From positions 1 to 32,824 of the forward strand of contig JAMCPS010000157.1 of the NCBI GenBank assembly GCA_023379705.1: 32,824 nucleotides of DNA, written 5' to 3'. The notes below the pieces were generated by a model that was not told the DNA's origin, did no database searches, and saw only the letters and a program-made list of their open reading frames with translations. Source of the stretch: Campylobacterota bacterium (GTDB lineage: Bacteria > Campylobacterota > Campylobacteria > Campylobacterales > Sulfurimonadaceae). A program made the translations under genes and the position numbers. Shown piece after piece: positions 14,658 to 22,483 of the stretch; position 1 is the stretch's first letter; each line of letters begins with the position of its first letter.

Positions 14658-16304
14658 TTATGTGAGCGGGACGAGTTCACCTCGTTTGAGCCGCGCTATT
14701 TTTTCACGCATTTGACGTATTGCGTATGATTTCTGGTCGAATGATAGCGAATTTTCGCTGGCGAGTTTTTTGAGTTCTCGGTTGTAATGGGCACTTAAGA
14801 AGGTCATAAGCTCAGCCCTCAATCCCTCATCTCCATCGAAACCATGGATACGATCATCCATCATAATTGCCATAAGCTGTGGATCATCAGCGTTATTGGT
14901 GATAGCTGCTGCAAATTCGTTGCCGTGATACTGCAACAATGAGGCATCGAGATAATCTAGAAGCCCATCGGTGATTTGCGGACGTTCTAAAATCGTTTTA
15001 ATCAAACTGAGTTCCCACATATCATGATGAGAAAGTTGTGGAGTTTGAAGCGATGTTTTGGTCGATGAGGTGTTGGCAAGACGTATGAGCGAGGGAGAAA
15101 TGCCCAATTGCGACGCGATAAAGGGGCGATATTCCTCTTGCATGAGAGGTGAAAGAGTCTTGATGTATCCCAAACATTCATTAAGAGCATTCTCTTTGAC
15201 TCTAGGGTCCCGCAGATCATAGCCGGAACAGATTTCGCTGATCACAAATTCGATAAAGGTTATGGGTCGGTGAAGGAGGGCATTGAGCTCTTTGATAAGC
15301 CCCTCTTTGATCATATCCGCAGGATCTTTCCCCCCTTCAAAGAGGATGACTCCCCCCTCAAATCCACCTGTGCTGAGTAATTTTGAGGCTTTGAGTGCAG
15401 CAGCGCGTCCGGGCTTGTCTCCATCGTAGGCTACTAAAACACGGGGTTCTCCCTTGCGTAACAGCGGCAGATGTTCTGCTGTGAGTGCCGTACCCAGTGT
15501 TGCCACGCTTTGGGTAAAGCCTGCTTGATGCAGCATTACAACATCCAAATACCCCTCGGTGACGATCACTTCTTTGTGTTTATAGATCGATTCACGTGCA
15601 AGAGGGTACGCATACAAAAGACGGGATTTATTAAAAATAGCGCTTTGGGATGAATTGACGTATTTGGCCTGATGACCCGTGATGGTACGCCCCCCAAATC
15701 CGACAATGGAACCGTTAGGGGCATGGATGGGAAAGGTGATTCGTTCGATAAAGCGGGCAAATTCTCGACCGCCGTCGCTGCCTATGGCTCCTTGTTCGAC
15801 CGATTCTTTGATGGTATAACGGTGCTGTTTTAAAAATTCGAGTGTTTGAGGAGATGAGGGGGCGTAACCGATTCCAAAACGTTCAATGCTGGAGGCAAAG
15901 ATTCCCCGATCGGTGAGATAGCTTTTGGCGGTTGCGTGTTCATCGAGGAGTTTTTGGTACCAGCCGCTAAGCCCATCGAGGAGATTGGAACGTTCGCGTC
16001 TCTCATTGTTATCGCTGTATTGGAGAGAATAATTAACCGAAGATGCGAGCTTTTCGATCGCTTCGGGGTAGTTGAGTTTTTCATACTCCATGACAAAGCT
16101 AATCGAATCGCCTCCCACGCCACATCCAAAACAATGGTATTTTTGACGCGCGGGATTGACGGTAAAGCTGGGGGATTTCTCATCGTGAAACGGGCAGGGG
16201 GCTTTGAAGTTCGCCCCTGCGCGTTTGAGCTCAATGTACGAGCCCACAACATCAACAATATCAAGACGGGCTTTGAGCCCTTCAATGGAGTCGGTGGTTA
16301 TCAT
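14658..16304 (-). CDS. dnaG: DNA primase
   Basis: 548 residues, slightly shorter than E. coli DnaG. A CHC2 zinc ribbon sits at residues 37-61 (CPFHDEKSPSF, then KYHCFGCGVGGDS; ligands C37, H40, C58, C61). The catalytic core includes YAPSSPQTLEFL and FPIHAPNGSIVGFGGRTI, and the TOPRIM domain at about 245-330 has VIVTEGYLDVVMLHQAGF and VLVAYDGDKPGRAAA. The C-terminal part would bind DnaB helicase. DnaG makes RNA primers for replication. It is divergent from rpsU, with a shared 81-nt upstream region; in many proteobacteria the two genes are instead in one operon. Confidence 0.96.
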   Translation of the reverse strand: MITTDSIEGLKARLDIVDVVGSYIELKRAGANFKAPCPFHDEKSPSFTVNPARQKYHCFGCGVGGDSISFVMEYEKLNYPEAIEKLASSVNYSLQYSDNNERRERSNLLDGLSGWYQKLLDEHATAKSYLTDRGIFASSIERFGIGYAPSSPQTLEFLKQHRYTIKESVEQGAIGSDGGREFARFIERITFPIHAPNGSIVGFGGRTITGHQAKYVNSSQSAIFNKSRLLYAYPLARESIYKHKEVIVTEGYLDVVMLHQAGFTQSVATLGTALTAEHLPLLRKGEPRVLVAYDGDKPGRAAALKASKLLSTGGFEGGVILFEGGKDPADMIKEGLIKELNALLHRPITFIEFVISEICSGYDLRDPRVKENALNECLGYIKTLSPLMQEEYRPFIASQLGISPSLIRLANTSSTKTSLQTPQLSHHDMWELSLIKTILERPQITDGLLDYLDASLLQYHGNEFAAAITNNADDPQLMAIMMDDRIHGFDGDEGLRAELMTFLSAHYNRELKKLASENSLSFDQKSYAIRQMREKIARLKRGELVPLT

Positions 16305-16339
16305 GACACAATTTTAGCTTAATGTGTCTAAAGCTGTGG

Positions 16340-16379
16340 TACAATGGCGATTCGAAAATTTTAAATAGAAAGTAGGTGA
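16340..16379 (+). promoter_or_regulatory. rpsU promoter and RBS
   Basis: TACAAT at 16340-16345 is a good -10 box, and AGGTGA at 16374-16379 lies 6 nt before the ATG. The opposing dnaG promoter must lie in the same 81-nt gap. Confidence 0.5.
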
Positions 16380-16385
16380 TTGTAG

Positions 16386-16598
16386 ATGCCTGGAATTATC
16401 TTACGCCAAGATGATAATTTTGATGCTGCATACCGTCGCTTTAAGAAACAAACAGATCGTAATCTGGTTGTTACTGAAGCTCGTGCTCGTCGTAACCACG
16501 TTACAGAGACCGAAAAACGCAAACAGTTCAAAATCAGCGCTCGCAAGAAGATGTTAAAACGTCTCTATATGATGCGACGTTACGAATCTCGCCTGTAA
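16386..16598 (+). CDS. rpsU: 30S ribosomal protein S21
   Basis: 70 residues, full length for the family. It begins [20 protein letters not shown] and carries the basic [20 protein letters not shown] helix and a C-terminal [15 protein letters not shown] tail. S21 sits near the 3' end of 16S rRNA on the 30S subunit and helps initiation. It has its own promoter and a downstream hairpin, so it is probably a monocistronic unit. Confidence 0.96.
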   Translation: MPGIILRQDDNFDAAYRRFKKQTDRNLVVTEARARRNHVTETEKRKQFKISARKKMLKRLYMMRRYESRL

Positions 16599-16601
16599 TT
16601 T

Positions 16602-16632
16602 CAAGCGCTCACGCGCTTGGGTTACCCCTTTT
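16602..16632 (+). terminator. Probable rpsU terminator
   Basis: CAAGCGC (16602-16608) pairs perfectly with GCGCTTG (16613-16619). GGG-TTA-CCCC and TTTT follow. The T-run is short and separated from the first stem, so strength is uncertain. Confidence 0.5.
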
Positions 16633-16684
16633 AAATTTCCTTCTCAATTTTTCTCTCGTAACAAATCCATTACCATCCCTATGC

Positions 16685-16690
16685 TACAAT
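16685..16690 (+). promoter_or_regulatory. purT -10 box
   Basis: TACAAT in ATGCTACAATAACG lies 34 nt before the purT ATG at 16725. The same GCTACAAT string precedes the flavoprotein gene at 22484. Confidence 0.45.
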
Positions 16691-16724
16691 AACGCTAATT
16701 TAAATTTTACGCAAGGCTACTTCC

Positions 16725-17888
16725 ATGCTCTTTAGCGCTCCTCTTAAAAATAATTCCAAAAAAATCATGCTGTTGGGTTCTGGCGAACTCGGTAAAGAAG
16801 TAGCCATCGAGGCACAACGTTTGGGGATTGAAGTCGTTGCGGTCGATCGTTACGAGAACGCTCCTGCACAGCTTGTCAGTAACCGCTCGTATGTCATCAA
16901 CATGCAGGATAAAGAGGCGGTGCTAGAGATTATCCGTCTTGAAAAGCCCGATTATATTTTGCCGGAGATTGAAGCGATCAGCATTGATGCGCTATTTGCC
17001 GCTGAAGAAGAGGGGTTTTGCGTCATTCCTAATGCGGAAGCGGTCAATAAAACGATGAATCGTAAAAATATTCGCCGATTTGCGGCCGAAGAGTTAGAGA
17101 TTAAAACAAGCCGTTACCATTTTGTGTGTACCTATGAAGATATGTGTTACGCGGCAGAAGATGTAGGGTTTCCGTGTGTTATCAAACCCGTTATGAGTTC
17201 ATCGGGGCATGGTCAGAGCATTGCTCGAACCCCTTTTGATTTGGAAAATTCATGGGAAGTTGCCAAAGAAGCGCGCGGTGATGCGAGTGAACTGATCGTC
17301 GAGGAGTTTATTCCATTTGATTATGAGATTACGCTGTTGACTGTACGCAACGGAAAAGAGACCGTATTTTGTGAGCCGATCGGACATATTCAAAAAGACG
17401 GCGATTACATCTACAGCTGGCAGCCGATGCAGATGTCAAAAAAAGCGCTGAAACGCTCTAAAGCCATTGCTCAATCGATTACCGATGGTTTGGGTGGTCG
17501 CGGATTATTTGGGGTTGAACTGTTTGTTAAAGGCGATGAGGTCTATTTCAGTGAAGTGAGTCCAAGACCTCATGATACGGGAATGGTAACATTGATCACC
17601 CAAAGCCAAAGCGAGTTTGCGCTTCATGTTCGTGCCGTTTTGGGTCTTCCTTTGGGATTCACTTTCTATGGTGATGGTGCCAGTGCGGCGTTTAAATCGG
17701 GTGTTGAATCGCATGAGCCTGTGGTTGATGTTGCAGATAAGTTATTTGATACCAATAGTTTTGTGCGGGTTTTCGGAAAGCCTGAGGCACATGTTGGACG
17801 ACGAATGGCCGTGGTATTGGTCTTTGATAAGGTCAATAAAGCCCTCAAAAAAGCGAAAAAATTAATCAAAAAAGTAAAAGACGCATGA
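16725..17888 (+). CDS. purT: Formate-dependent phosphoribosylglycinamide formyltransferase
   Basis: 387 residues, the usual PurT length. The N-terminal [20 protein letters not shown] is the phosphate-binding loop of the ATP-grasp N domain. [14 protein letters not shown] sequence ([10 protein letters not shown]) follows, then [14 protein letters not shown] for the ATP-grasp loop, [16 protein letters not shown], and the metal-binding [28 protein letters not shown] block. It makes formyl-GAR from formate, ATP and GAR, the third step of purine synthesis, without formyl-tetrahydrofolate. It overlaps the next gene by 4 nt (ATGA), so the two are translationally coupled. Confidence 0.95.
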   Translation: MLFSAPLKNNSKKIMLLGSGELGKEVAIEAQRLGIEVVAVDRYENAPAQLVSNRSYVINMQDKEAVLEIIRLEKPDYILPEIEAISIDALFAAEEEGFCVIPNAEAVNKTMNRKNIRRFAAEELEIKTSRYHFVCTYEDMCYAAEDVGFPCVIKPVMSSSGHGQSIARTPFDLENSWEVAKEARGDASELIVEEFIPFDYEITLLTVRNGKETVFCEPIGHIQKDGDYIYSWQPMQMSKKALKRSKAIAQSITDGLGGRGLFGVELFVKGDEVYFSEVSPRPHDTGMVTLITQSQSEFALHVRAVLGLPLGFTFYGDGASAAFKSGVESHEPVVDVADKLFDTNSFVRVFGKPEAHVGRRMAVVLVFDKVNKALKKAKKLIKKVKDA

Positions 17889-18823
17889 ACATCGTTCTAT
17901 TAGATACCCTTACCTACGGAGATTCCTCTTTGGCAGGTTTTGAGAACCTAGGTGCTGTGAGTGTGTATGCGACGACAACAGCGGAAGAAACCGCCCAACG
18001 GGTTGTGGATGCCGAGGTCATTGTGACTAACAAGGTCGTTATCAATGATACCGTGATGGAAGCAGCGCCCAAGCTCAAGCTTATTTGCGTTGCGGCGACG
18101 GGGATGAACAACATCGATCATGAGGCAGCAGCACGTCGTGGGATCAGCGTCAAGAATGTGGCAGGCTATTCGACTGATGCGGTAGTGCAGCATACGTTTT
18201 CAATGCTTTTTTATTTGATGGGGCATTCACGCTATTACGATGAGTATGTCAAAAGCGGCCAATGGCAAAAAGAGGCGGTCTTTACTCATATCGGTCCCTC
18301 GTTTAGTGAATTGCGCGGGAAAACATGGGGGATCATCGGTTTGGGTGAGATCGGGCGCAGTGTTGCAACTATTGCGAAAGCGTTTGGTGCTAACGTGTGT
18401 TATTACTCGACATCGGGCAAAAATCAAACAAGCGATTTTGAAAAAACGACGTTGAGCCGTTTGATTGAAAACAGCGATATTATTTCGATCCATGCACCTC
18501 TGAACCCCTCAACTGAGAATCTTATTTCCCATTCGGAACTGTTACAGATGAAAGACGGCGCGGTTTTACTCAACCTGGGTCGTGGCGGTATCGTCGATGA
18601 AGATGCATTGTCGGTTATTATCGATGTAAAACCGATCTATGTAGGATTGGACGTGTTAGTCAAGGAGCCGATGAGTACACCTCATCCGCTTTTAGCGATC
18701 AAGCATCACGAGCGTCTCTATATGACGCCGCATATAGCATGGACGTCTGTAGAAGCCAGAGAACGGCTTATCGCGGCAACGATAGAGAATATTAAAACGT
18801 TTTCAAAATCAACGGTAAAATAA
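17885..18823 (+). CDS. D-2-hydroxyacid dehydrogenase (glycerate dehydrogenase-like)
   Basis: 312 residues. The Rossmann motif [20 protein letters not shown] has GLGEIG at 152-157. The catalytic triad of the D-isomer 2-hydroxyacid dehydrogenases is present: R233 ([11 protein letters not shown]), E261 (VKEPM) and H283 (MTPHIAWTS). It reduces a 2-oxoacid such as hydroxypyruvate or glyoxylate with NAD(P)H; the substrate cannot be read from sequence. It is coupled to purT by an ATGA overlap. Its last 32 nt overlap the end of the convergent permease gene. Confidence 0.88.
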   Translation: MNIVLLDTLTYGDSSLAGFENLGAVSVYATTTAEETAQRVVDAEVIVTNKVVINDTVMEAAPKLKLICVAATGMNNIDHEAAARRGISVKNVAGYSTDAVVQHTFSMLFYLMGHSRYYDEYVKSGQWQKEAVFTHIGPSFSELRGKTWGIIGLGEIGRSVATIAKAFGANVCYYSTSGKNQTSDFEKTTLSRLIENSDIISIHAPLNPSTENLISHSELLQMKDGAVLLNLGRGGIVDEDALSVIIDVKPIYVGLDVLVKEPMSTPHPLLAIKHHERLYMTPHIAWTSVEARERLIAATIENIKTFSKSTVK

Positions 18824-19703
18824 ACGCAATACCTAAAAACAGTACCGAGGTGATAAATACCTGTATCGTAACGGTACGGGGTGCGCAATTATAGAGCGAT
18901 GCCAGATTGACATTGGCAACTGCCAGCGGAACGATCAGTTCCAGGAATATCATCCCCTTCACCGAACTTTGCATCTCTATTTGTCCTAAAACAATCCATG
19001 CAAGAGCAGGGATAAGGATGAATTTTGTTCCACTTACCCAGAGGGACAGCGGTATTTTTATTTCCCCCAGTTTTATTCCGTACAGATAAATTCCAAACAA
19101 CACCAGTTGCATGGTCATAGAAGCATACGCCCCCATCATGAGGGTTTTATCTACGGCCTCGCTTGGGCGATAGCCTATGAGATTGAGGGCAATTGCTACC
19201 ATGGCAGCCCATAGAACGGGAAGTTTGAGGATATTTATCAATGAATCGCGAACGCTAAACTCACCGCGAGAATAATAGAAAACACCGATGGTATAGACCA
19301 CAAAGACATTGACCAGATTGATCAGGGTTAGGTAGGGGACGCACTGCTCACCAAACAGGGCAATTCCCAGCGGTATTCCCAAATTTCCCGTATTTCCGAT
19401 GAGTGCCGCGACGGTGGCGATGGAGCGCTCTTTGCTATCATGAAAAAGCAGTCGTGAGAGCGGTATCATCAACAGCAGAGCCACAAGAGTGATGGCTAGA
19501 TACACGGATGGGGCAAGGAGCAGATCGGTATCGATGGGACGTTTGAGCAATCCCCAAAAGGTGAGAAAGATTTGTAAAAAATAGACACTGAGCAAGGTTA
19601 TAGTGCGATCGTCGATCTTCTCTTTAAATGACCATTTGGCTCCGAAACCCACGGCGATGAAGAGATAGATGCCCAGAAGTGATAAGAGGGTTTGTGTATT
19701 CAT
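18792..19703 (-). CDS. AEC-family transporter (auxin efflux carrier type permease)
   Basis: 303 residues with about ten hydrophobic segments in the two five-helix halves of the AEC/bile-acid-Na-symporter fold. It starts MNTQTLLSLLGIYLFIAVGF. The hallmark AALIGNTGNLGIPLGIALFG, the conserved Asn/Gly-rich break in the first half, is present. Bacterial AEC proteins move organic acids such as malate, but the cargo here is unknown. Its 3' end overlaps the dehydrogenase by 32 nt. A decayed copy of its first 19 codons sits at 21109-21165. Confidence 0.85.
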   Translation of the reverse strand: MNTQTLLSLLGIYLFIAVGFGAKWSFKEKIDDRTITLLSVYFLQIFLTFWGLLKRPIDTDLLLAPSVYLAITLVALLLMIPLSRLLFHDSKERSIATVAALIGNTGNLGIPLGIALFGEQCVPYLTLINLVNVFVVYTIGVFYYSRGEFSVRDSLINILKLPVLWAAMVAIALNLIGYRPSEAVDKTLMMGAYASMTMQLVLFGIYLYGIKLGEIKIPLSLWVSGTKFILIPALAWIVLGQIEMQSSVKGMIFLELIVPLAVANVNLASLYNCAPRTVTIQVFITSVLFLGIAFILPLILKTF

Positions 19704-19843
19704 GAAATAACTTTTAGAGTAAAGTGTCGCATTCTATCATACTCTTTACCATTATCGTGAATGGGATGTTTAGTAAAGGAAAGGATAAGTTTCTTTGGAA
19801 TAAAGTAGTACAAAGAGCCTTGTGTATGCTCAAAAGGAGAGGG

Positions 19844-20938
19844 ATGAATCGGATAATGGTATGGGTGGCATTGCTATTGGCTGAAACTCTTTGGGGTGAA
19901 TCGGCTGTTTCAGTACATGAAAAGCCGGTAGTTAAGGTATCAGGGTTTGCGGATATGTACTATGCGGAAGATTATAATGATCCTTCATCTGATCGAAGAC
20001 AACCTTTTCTTTACAATCATAATCGGCATGATGAACCAAATGTCAACCTTGTGTTGCTGCAAGTCGGAGTGGAGCATCCTAATTATCGTTCAAATATCGG
20101 GATTCATACGGGAACGTACTCGACCGATAATTACAGCAATGAAAAAGGGCTTGCACAGCATATCTACGAAGCCAATATCGGAGTGGCATTGAATGATACG
20201 GGTACGCTATGGCTGGATGCCGGGGTCTTTTCGTCGTTTATCGGTTTTGAAAGTGCCGTATCTATGGATAACTGGACGCTCACCCGTTCGTTGGCCGCTG
20301 AAAACTCACCCTATTTTTTTACGGGAACAAAACTCACCTATACGCCCGATGAAAAATGGCTTTTTATGGCGGCAATTGTGAATGGATGGCAGAGAATAAA
20401 TACGGTAGAGGGCAACACTTTCCCCTCATTGGGAACACAGATTCGTTATACACCAAGTGAGGATTTGACTCTGAACTGGAGTACTTTTATCGGCAGTGAC
20501 GATCCCGATTCTACACGGCGCATGCGATATTTCAACAATCTTTATGCAATGGTTCGTTTAAGTGAAGAATTGGGAGTGATTGGAGGGTTTGATATCGGAT
20601 TCCAACAAAAAGAGAAAGGGAGTGCTGGTTATGATTGCTGGTACACCCCGGTAGTGATTGGACAGTATCGGTACAGCCCTCAGTTTGCAGGAGCATTACG
20701 CGCAGAGTATTATCAGGACAAGCAAGGGGTTATAATTTCAACACAAAACCCTAACGGATTTAAGACTTTTAGTACGTCGATGAATTTTGATTATACTCCC
20801 TATCCGAATGTAGCGGCACGCCTTGAAGGGCGCTGGTTAAAAGATAGTGATCCAATATTTGAGGGGAGCAGAGGCAATCGTCAAGAGAACTTTTTTATCG
20901 GTGCTTCGTTGGCTGTTAAATTTGGTAAAACGTTTTAG
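19844..20938 (+). CDS. Outer-membrane porin, BBP2/OmpL-like
   Basis: 364 residues from the ATG at 19844, chosen because AAAAGGAGA precedes it and a signal peptide (MNRIMVWVALLLAETLWGES) follows. An upstream in-frame extension to 19724 has no RBS. The mature protein alternates aromatic and polar residues and repeats beta-strand pairs: VSGFADMYYAEDYN, QPFLYNHNRHDEPNVNLVLL, YEANIGVALNDTGTLWLDAG, FIGFESAVSMDNWTLTRSL. This matches the putative beta-barrel porin-2 family. The C-terminus (FFIGASLAVKFGKTF) ends in Phe, as outer-membrane proteins do. Substrate is unknown. A terminator overlaps the stop codon. Confidence 0.75.
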   Translation: MNRIMVWVALLLAETLWGESAVSVHEKPVVKVSGFADMYYAEDYNDPSSDRRQPFLYNHNRHDEPNVNLVLLQVGVEHPNYRSNIGIHTGTYSTDNYSNEKGLAQHIYEANIGVALNDTGTLWLDAGVFSSFIGFESAVSMDNWTLTRSLAAENSPYFFTGTKLTYTPDEKWLFMAAIVNGWQRINTVEGNTFPSLGTQIRYTPSEDLTLNWSTFIGSDDPDSTRRMRYFNNLYAMVRLSEELGVIGGFDIGFQQKEKGSAGYDCWYTPVVIGQYRYSPQFAGALRAEYYQDKQGVIISTQNPNGFKTFSTSMNFDYTPYPNVAARLEGRWLKDSDPIFEGSRGNRQENFFIGASLAVKFGKTF

Positions 20939-20969
20939 ATATGTTTATGGATTAATAAACATATCTTTT
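20937..20969 (+). terminator. Rho-independent terminator overlapping the porin stop
   Basis: AGATATGTTTAT (20937-20948) and ATAAACATATCT (20955-20966) form a perfect 12-bp stem around GGATTA, followed by a short T-run. The stem begins within the TAG stop codon. Confidence 0.8.
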
Positions 20970-20971
20970 CG

Positions 20972-21120
20972 ATGAGCCGCATCAATGCAAAAGACGAGTT
21001 TGCCGATACGCTGAAGTTCAGTGTAGGGTTGGAGGATGAATCGCGGATTGCGTTTTTGTGCGAGAAGGCTCCTGACGCTGTGTATTAGGGGAGACGTGCT
21101 TGAACATTCCCACCGGCGAT
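20972..21120 (+). pseudogene. Relic of a fumarate-reductase-type flavoprotein gene
   Basis: FADTLKFSVGLEDESRIAF and LCEKAPDAVY (20999-21085) align with residues 61-89 of the intact flavoprotein at 22484 (ADTLKSSAGLGNEAQIAF, MCENAPDAIRW). After a stop, TCLNIPTGD (21094-21120) matches its residues 167-175 exactly. About 80 intervening codons are gone. The bases differ at many third positions, so this is an old paralogue, not a recent copy. Confidence 0.7.
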
Positions 21121-21165
21121 GAAGAGGTAGATCCCCATAAAGGAGAGGAGGGTTTGGGAGCTCAT
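21109..21165 (-). pseudogene. Relic of the 5' end of an AEC permease gene
   Basis: The minus strand from ATG 21165 reads MSSQTLLSFMGIYLFIAGG, which aligns with the first 19 residues of the AEC permease (MNTQTLLSLLGIYLFIAVG). It overlaps the flavoprotein relic on the other strand at 21109-21120, where CACCGGCGATGAAGAG is similar in both parent genes, suggesting the two were joined by microhomology. Confidence 0.65.
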
Positions 21166-21174
21166 TGGCTTAAG

Positions 21175-21405
21175 TTAAGACGCTTGTTCAGATTTGAGCC
21201 GTTCACTAATCCATACTTTAATAATCGATTGGCGTGTTACACCGATTTTTTTGGCTTCGATATCGAGGGCATTAATGACCCATTCCGGAAAATCCACATT
21301 TATTTTTTTAGGCTGTGTACCGATTCGTTTTGCAGTTGAGAGATCAAGATGAGGAATAAAATCATCACCGTTATCAAAAAGTTCGTCGAGTTCTTCAGCT
21401 TTCAT
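21175..21405 (-). CDS. Antitoxin of BrnT-type pair (RHH/CopG-like)
   Basis: 76 residues from the second of two tandem ATGs (21405), which is 6 nt from AAGGA; the first (21408) is only 3 nt away. The N-terminal KAEELDELFDNGDDF is acidic and would wrap the toxin. The C-terminal part, KKINVDFPEWVINALDIEAK then IGVTRQSIIKVWISERL, is a ribbon-helix-helix DNA-binding domain as in CopG/BrnA antitoxins. It overlaps the toxin gene by 11 nt and lies downstream of it, the usual BrnTA order. It likely neutralises the toxin and represses the operon. Confidence 0.82.
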   Translation of the reverse strand: MKAEELDELFDNGDDFIPHLDLSTAKRIGTQPKKINVDFPEWVINALDIEAKKIGVTRQSIIKVWISERLKSEQAS

Positions 21406-21658
21406 CATAAATCCTTTTTTCGTTATTTCGTGCTCTACGTACCGAGATAATTCGTATAATATCTTTTCGGTAGGTATAAAATGCAATCCAAACTATTTTT
21501 TGAATACCAGCGATTAAAGCGTAACGCTCTTCTGTGTCACTTTTTGCTTGGATTTGAAGTGCATTAGGATCGAGCCATAAATATTGAGCTGCTTCAAAAT
21601 CAATACCGTGTTTTTGAAAATTTGTATCACTTTTAGCAGGATCATATTCAAACTTCAC
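21395..21658 (-). CDS. brnT: BrnT-family ribonuclease toxin
   Basis: About 87 residues with the family's opening FEYDPAKSDTNFQKHGIDFE and ending ISVRRARNNEKRIYDE. BrnT is a RelE-like ribonuclease that stops translation. The start is assigned to GTG 21658 because GGAGGG lies 4 nt upstream. The ATG at 21670 has no RBS and would be almost at the 5' end of a transcript from the TATACT box just upstream (AGTATA on the plus strand at 21679-21684). That box lies within repeated AGTATA elements, which could be the RHH operator. Confidence 0.85.
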   Translation of the reverse strand: MKFEYDPAKSDTNFQKHGIDFEAAQYLWLDPNALQIQAKSDTEERYALIAGIQKIVWIAFYTYRKDIIRIISVRRARNNEKRIYDES

Positions 21659-21830
21659 AATACCCTCCATTTAAAGTATAGAAAGTATACTCTTTTTATG
21701 TTTTTGTTGTCAAATAAGCTTTAGTTTTTATTCGTCGTACACATTTTTGTGATGAGGCACTTTGCAAATCAGCATTTTTATCAGTTTATTTAGTTAATAT
21801 TGGTTTAAATTTTAACTAAAGGTGGTTAGC

Positions 21831-22358
21831 ATGAAAAGAATAGGATTAGCAGTATTACTTGCGAGTGGACTTATGGCGGCAGGAAATGAGAATTATTTTG
21901 GAGTGAGTGTAGGAGAAGCAGATATTTCTTTAACAGCGAGTGCACTGGGTGCTTCAGCAACGGTAGATGATACAGAAAAAGCGTATAATATAACGTTAGG
22001 GCATTATTATGGTAATAGAGCTCGTGTCTCTGCAACGTATACACGTGTTGATTATGATATTGATCCAATAGATGCATTAAGTTTCGCATATGACTTTATT
22101 CTACCTGTGGCTGATGATAAATTAGGATTCTATGCGGGGCCAGTCGCCGGATATACATGGTATAAAGATAGCTTGCTTGATTTGAGTGGATTCCATTATG
22201 GTGCACATGCAGGAGCAATTGTAAAAATTGCTGACAATTTCGAGATAGAAGCGGGTTATGCATATATATTTGAAACAGGAAATGATACGGTTGTTGGTGA
22301 AAAGATTGAAATAGATAATGCAAAAAAGTGGTACGTTGGTGCGAATATTCGCTTCTAA
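21831..22358 (+). CDS. Small outer-membrane beta-barrel protein
   Basis: 175 residues from ATG 21831, preceded by AAAGGTGG. The signal peptide is MKRIGLAVLLASGLMAAG. The mature part shows eight or so amphipathic beta strands (ENYFGVSVGEADIS, KAYNITLGHYYGN, ARVSATYTRVDYD, KLGFYAGPVAGYTWY, FHYGAHAGAIVKIAD, FEIEAGYAYIFET) and ends WYVGANIRF with a terminal Phe, as expected for BAM-assembled proteins. It looks like an 8-stranded OmpA/OmpW-class barrel. Function is unknown. A hairpin follows the stop. Confidence 0.7.
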   Translation: MKRIGLAVLLASGLMAAGNENYFGVSVGEADISLTASALGASATVDDTEKAYNITLGHYYGNRARVSATYTRVDYDIDPIDALSFAYDFILPVADDKLGFYAGPVAGYTWYKDSLLDLSGFHYGAHAGAIVKIADNFEIEAGYAYIFETGNDTVVGEKIEIDNAKKWYVGANIRF

Positions 22359-22368
22359 ATTCTTTTTT

Positions 22369-22388
22369 ATTCCCGCATAAGCGGGAAT
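22369..22388. repeat. Palindromic hairpin ATTCCCGC/GCGGGAAT
   Basis: A perfect 8-bp stem with loop ATAA lies 10 nt past the barrel gene's stop. It is preceded by a T-run (TCTTTTTT), so on the minus strand it would look like a terminator; on the plus strand no T-run follows. It belongs to the widespread TTCCCGC...GCGGGAATCC class of dispersed repeat. Confidence 0.6.
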
Positions 22389-22454
22389 CCATGTAATTCC
22401 CTTAAATTTTCACTTCCCTTTTTCTTATTGAGCAACTCCTAAAAGCCATTTCGC

Positions 22455-22475
22455 TACAATGATCCTATCAAGGAG
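22455..22475 (+). promoter_or_regulatory. Promoter and RBS of the flavoprotein operon
   Basis: TACAAT (22455-22460) is a good -10 box in CGCTACAATG, and AAGGAG (22470-22475) lies 8 nt before the ATG at 22484. The leader would be short, about 17 nt. Confidence 0.5.
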
Positions 22476-22483
22476 TCTCTATT

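Noticed and set aside
21100-21339. 79-codon frame beginning NIPTGDEEVDPHKGEEG
   Set aside because: Its first codons are the flavoprotein relic, and the rest is antisense to the permease relic and the antitoxin gene.
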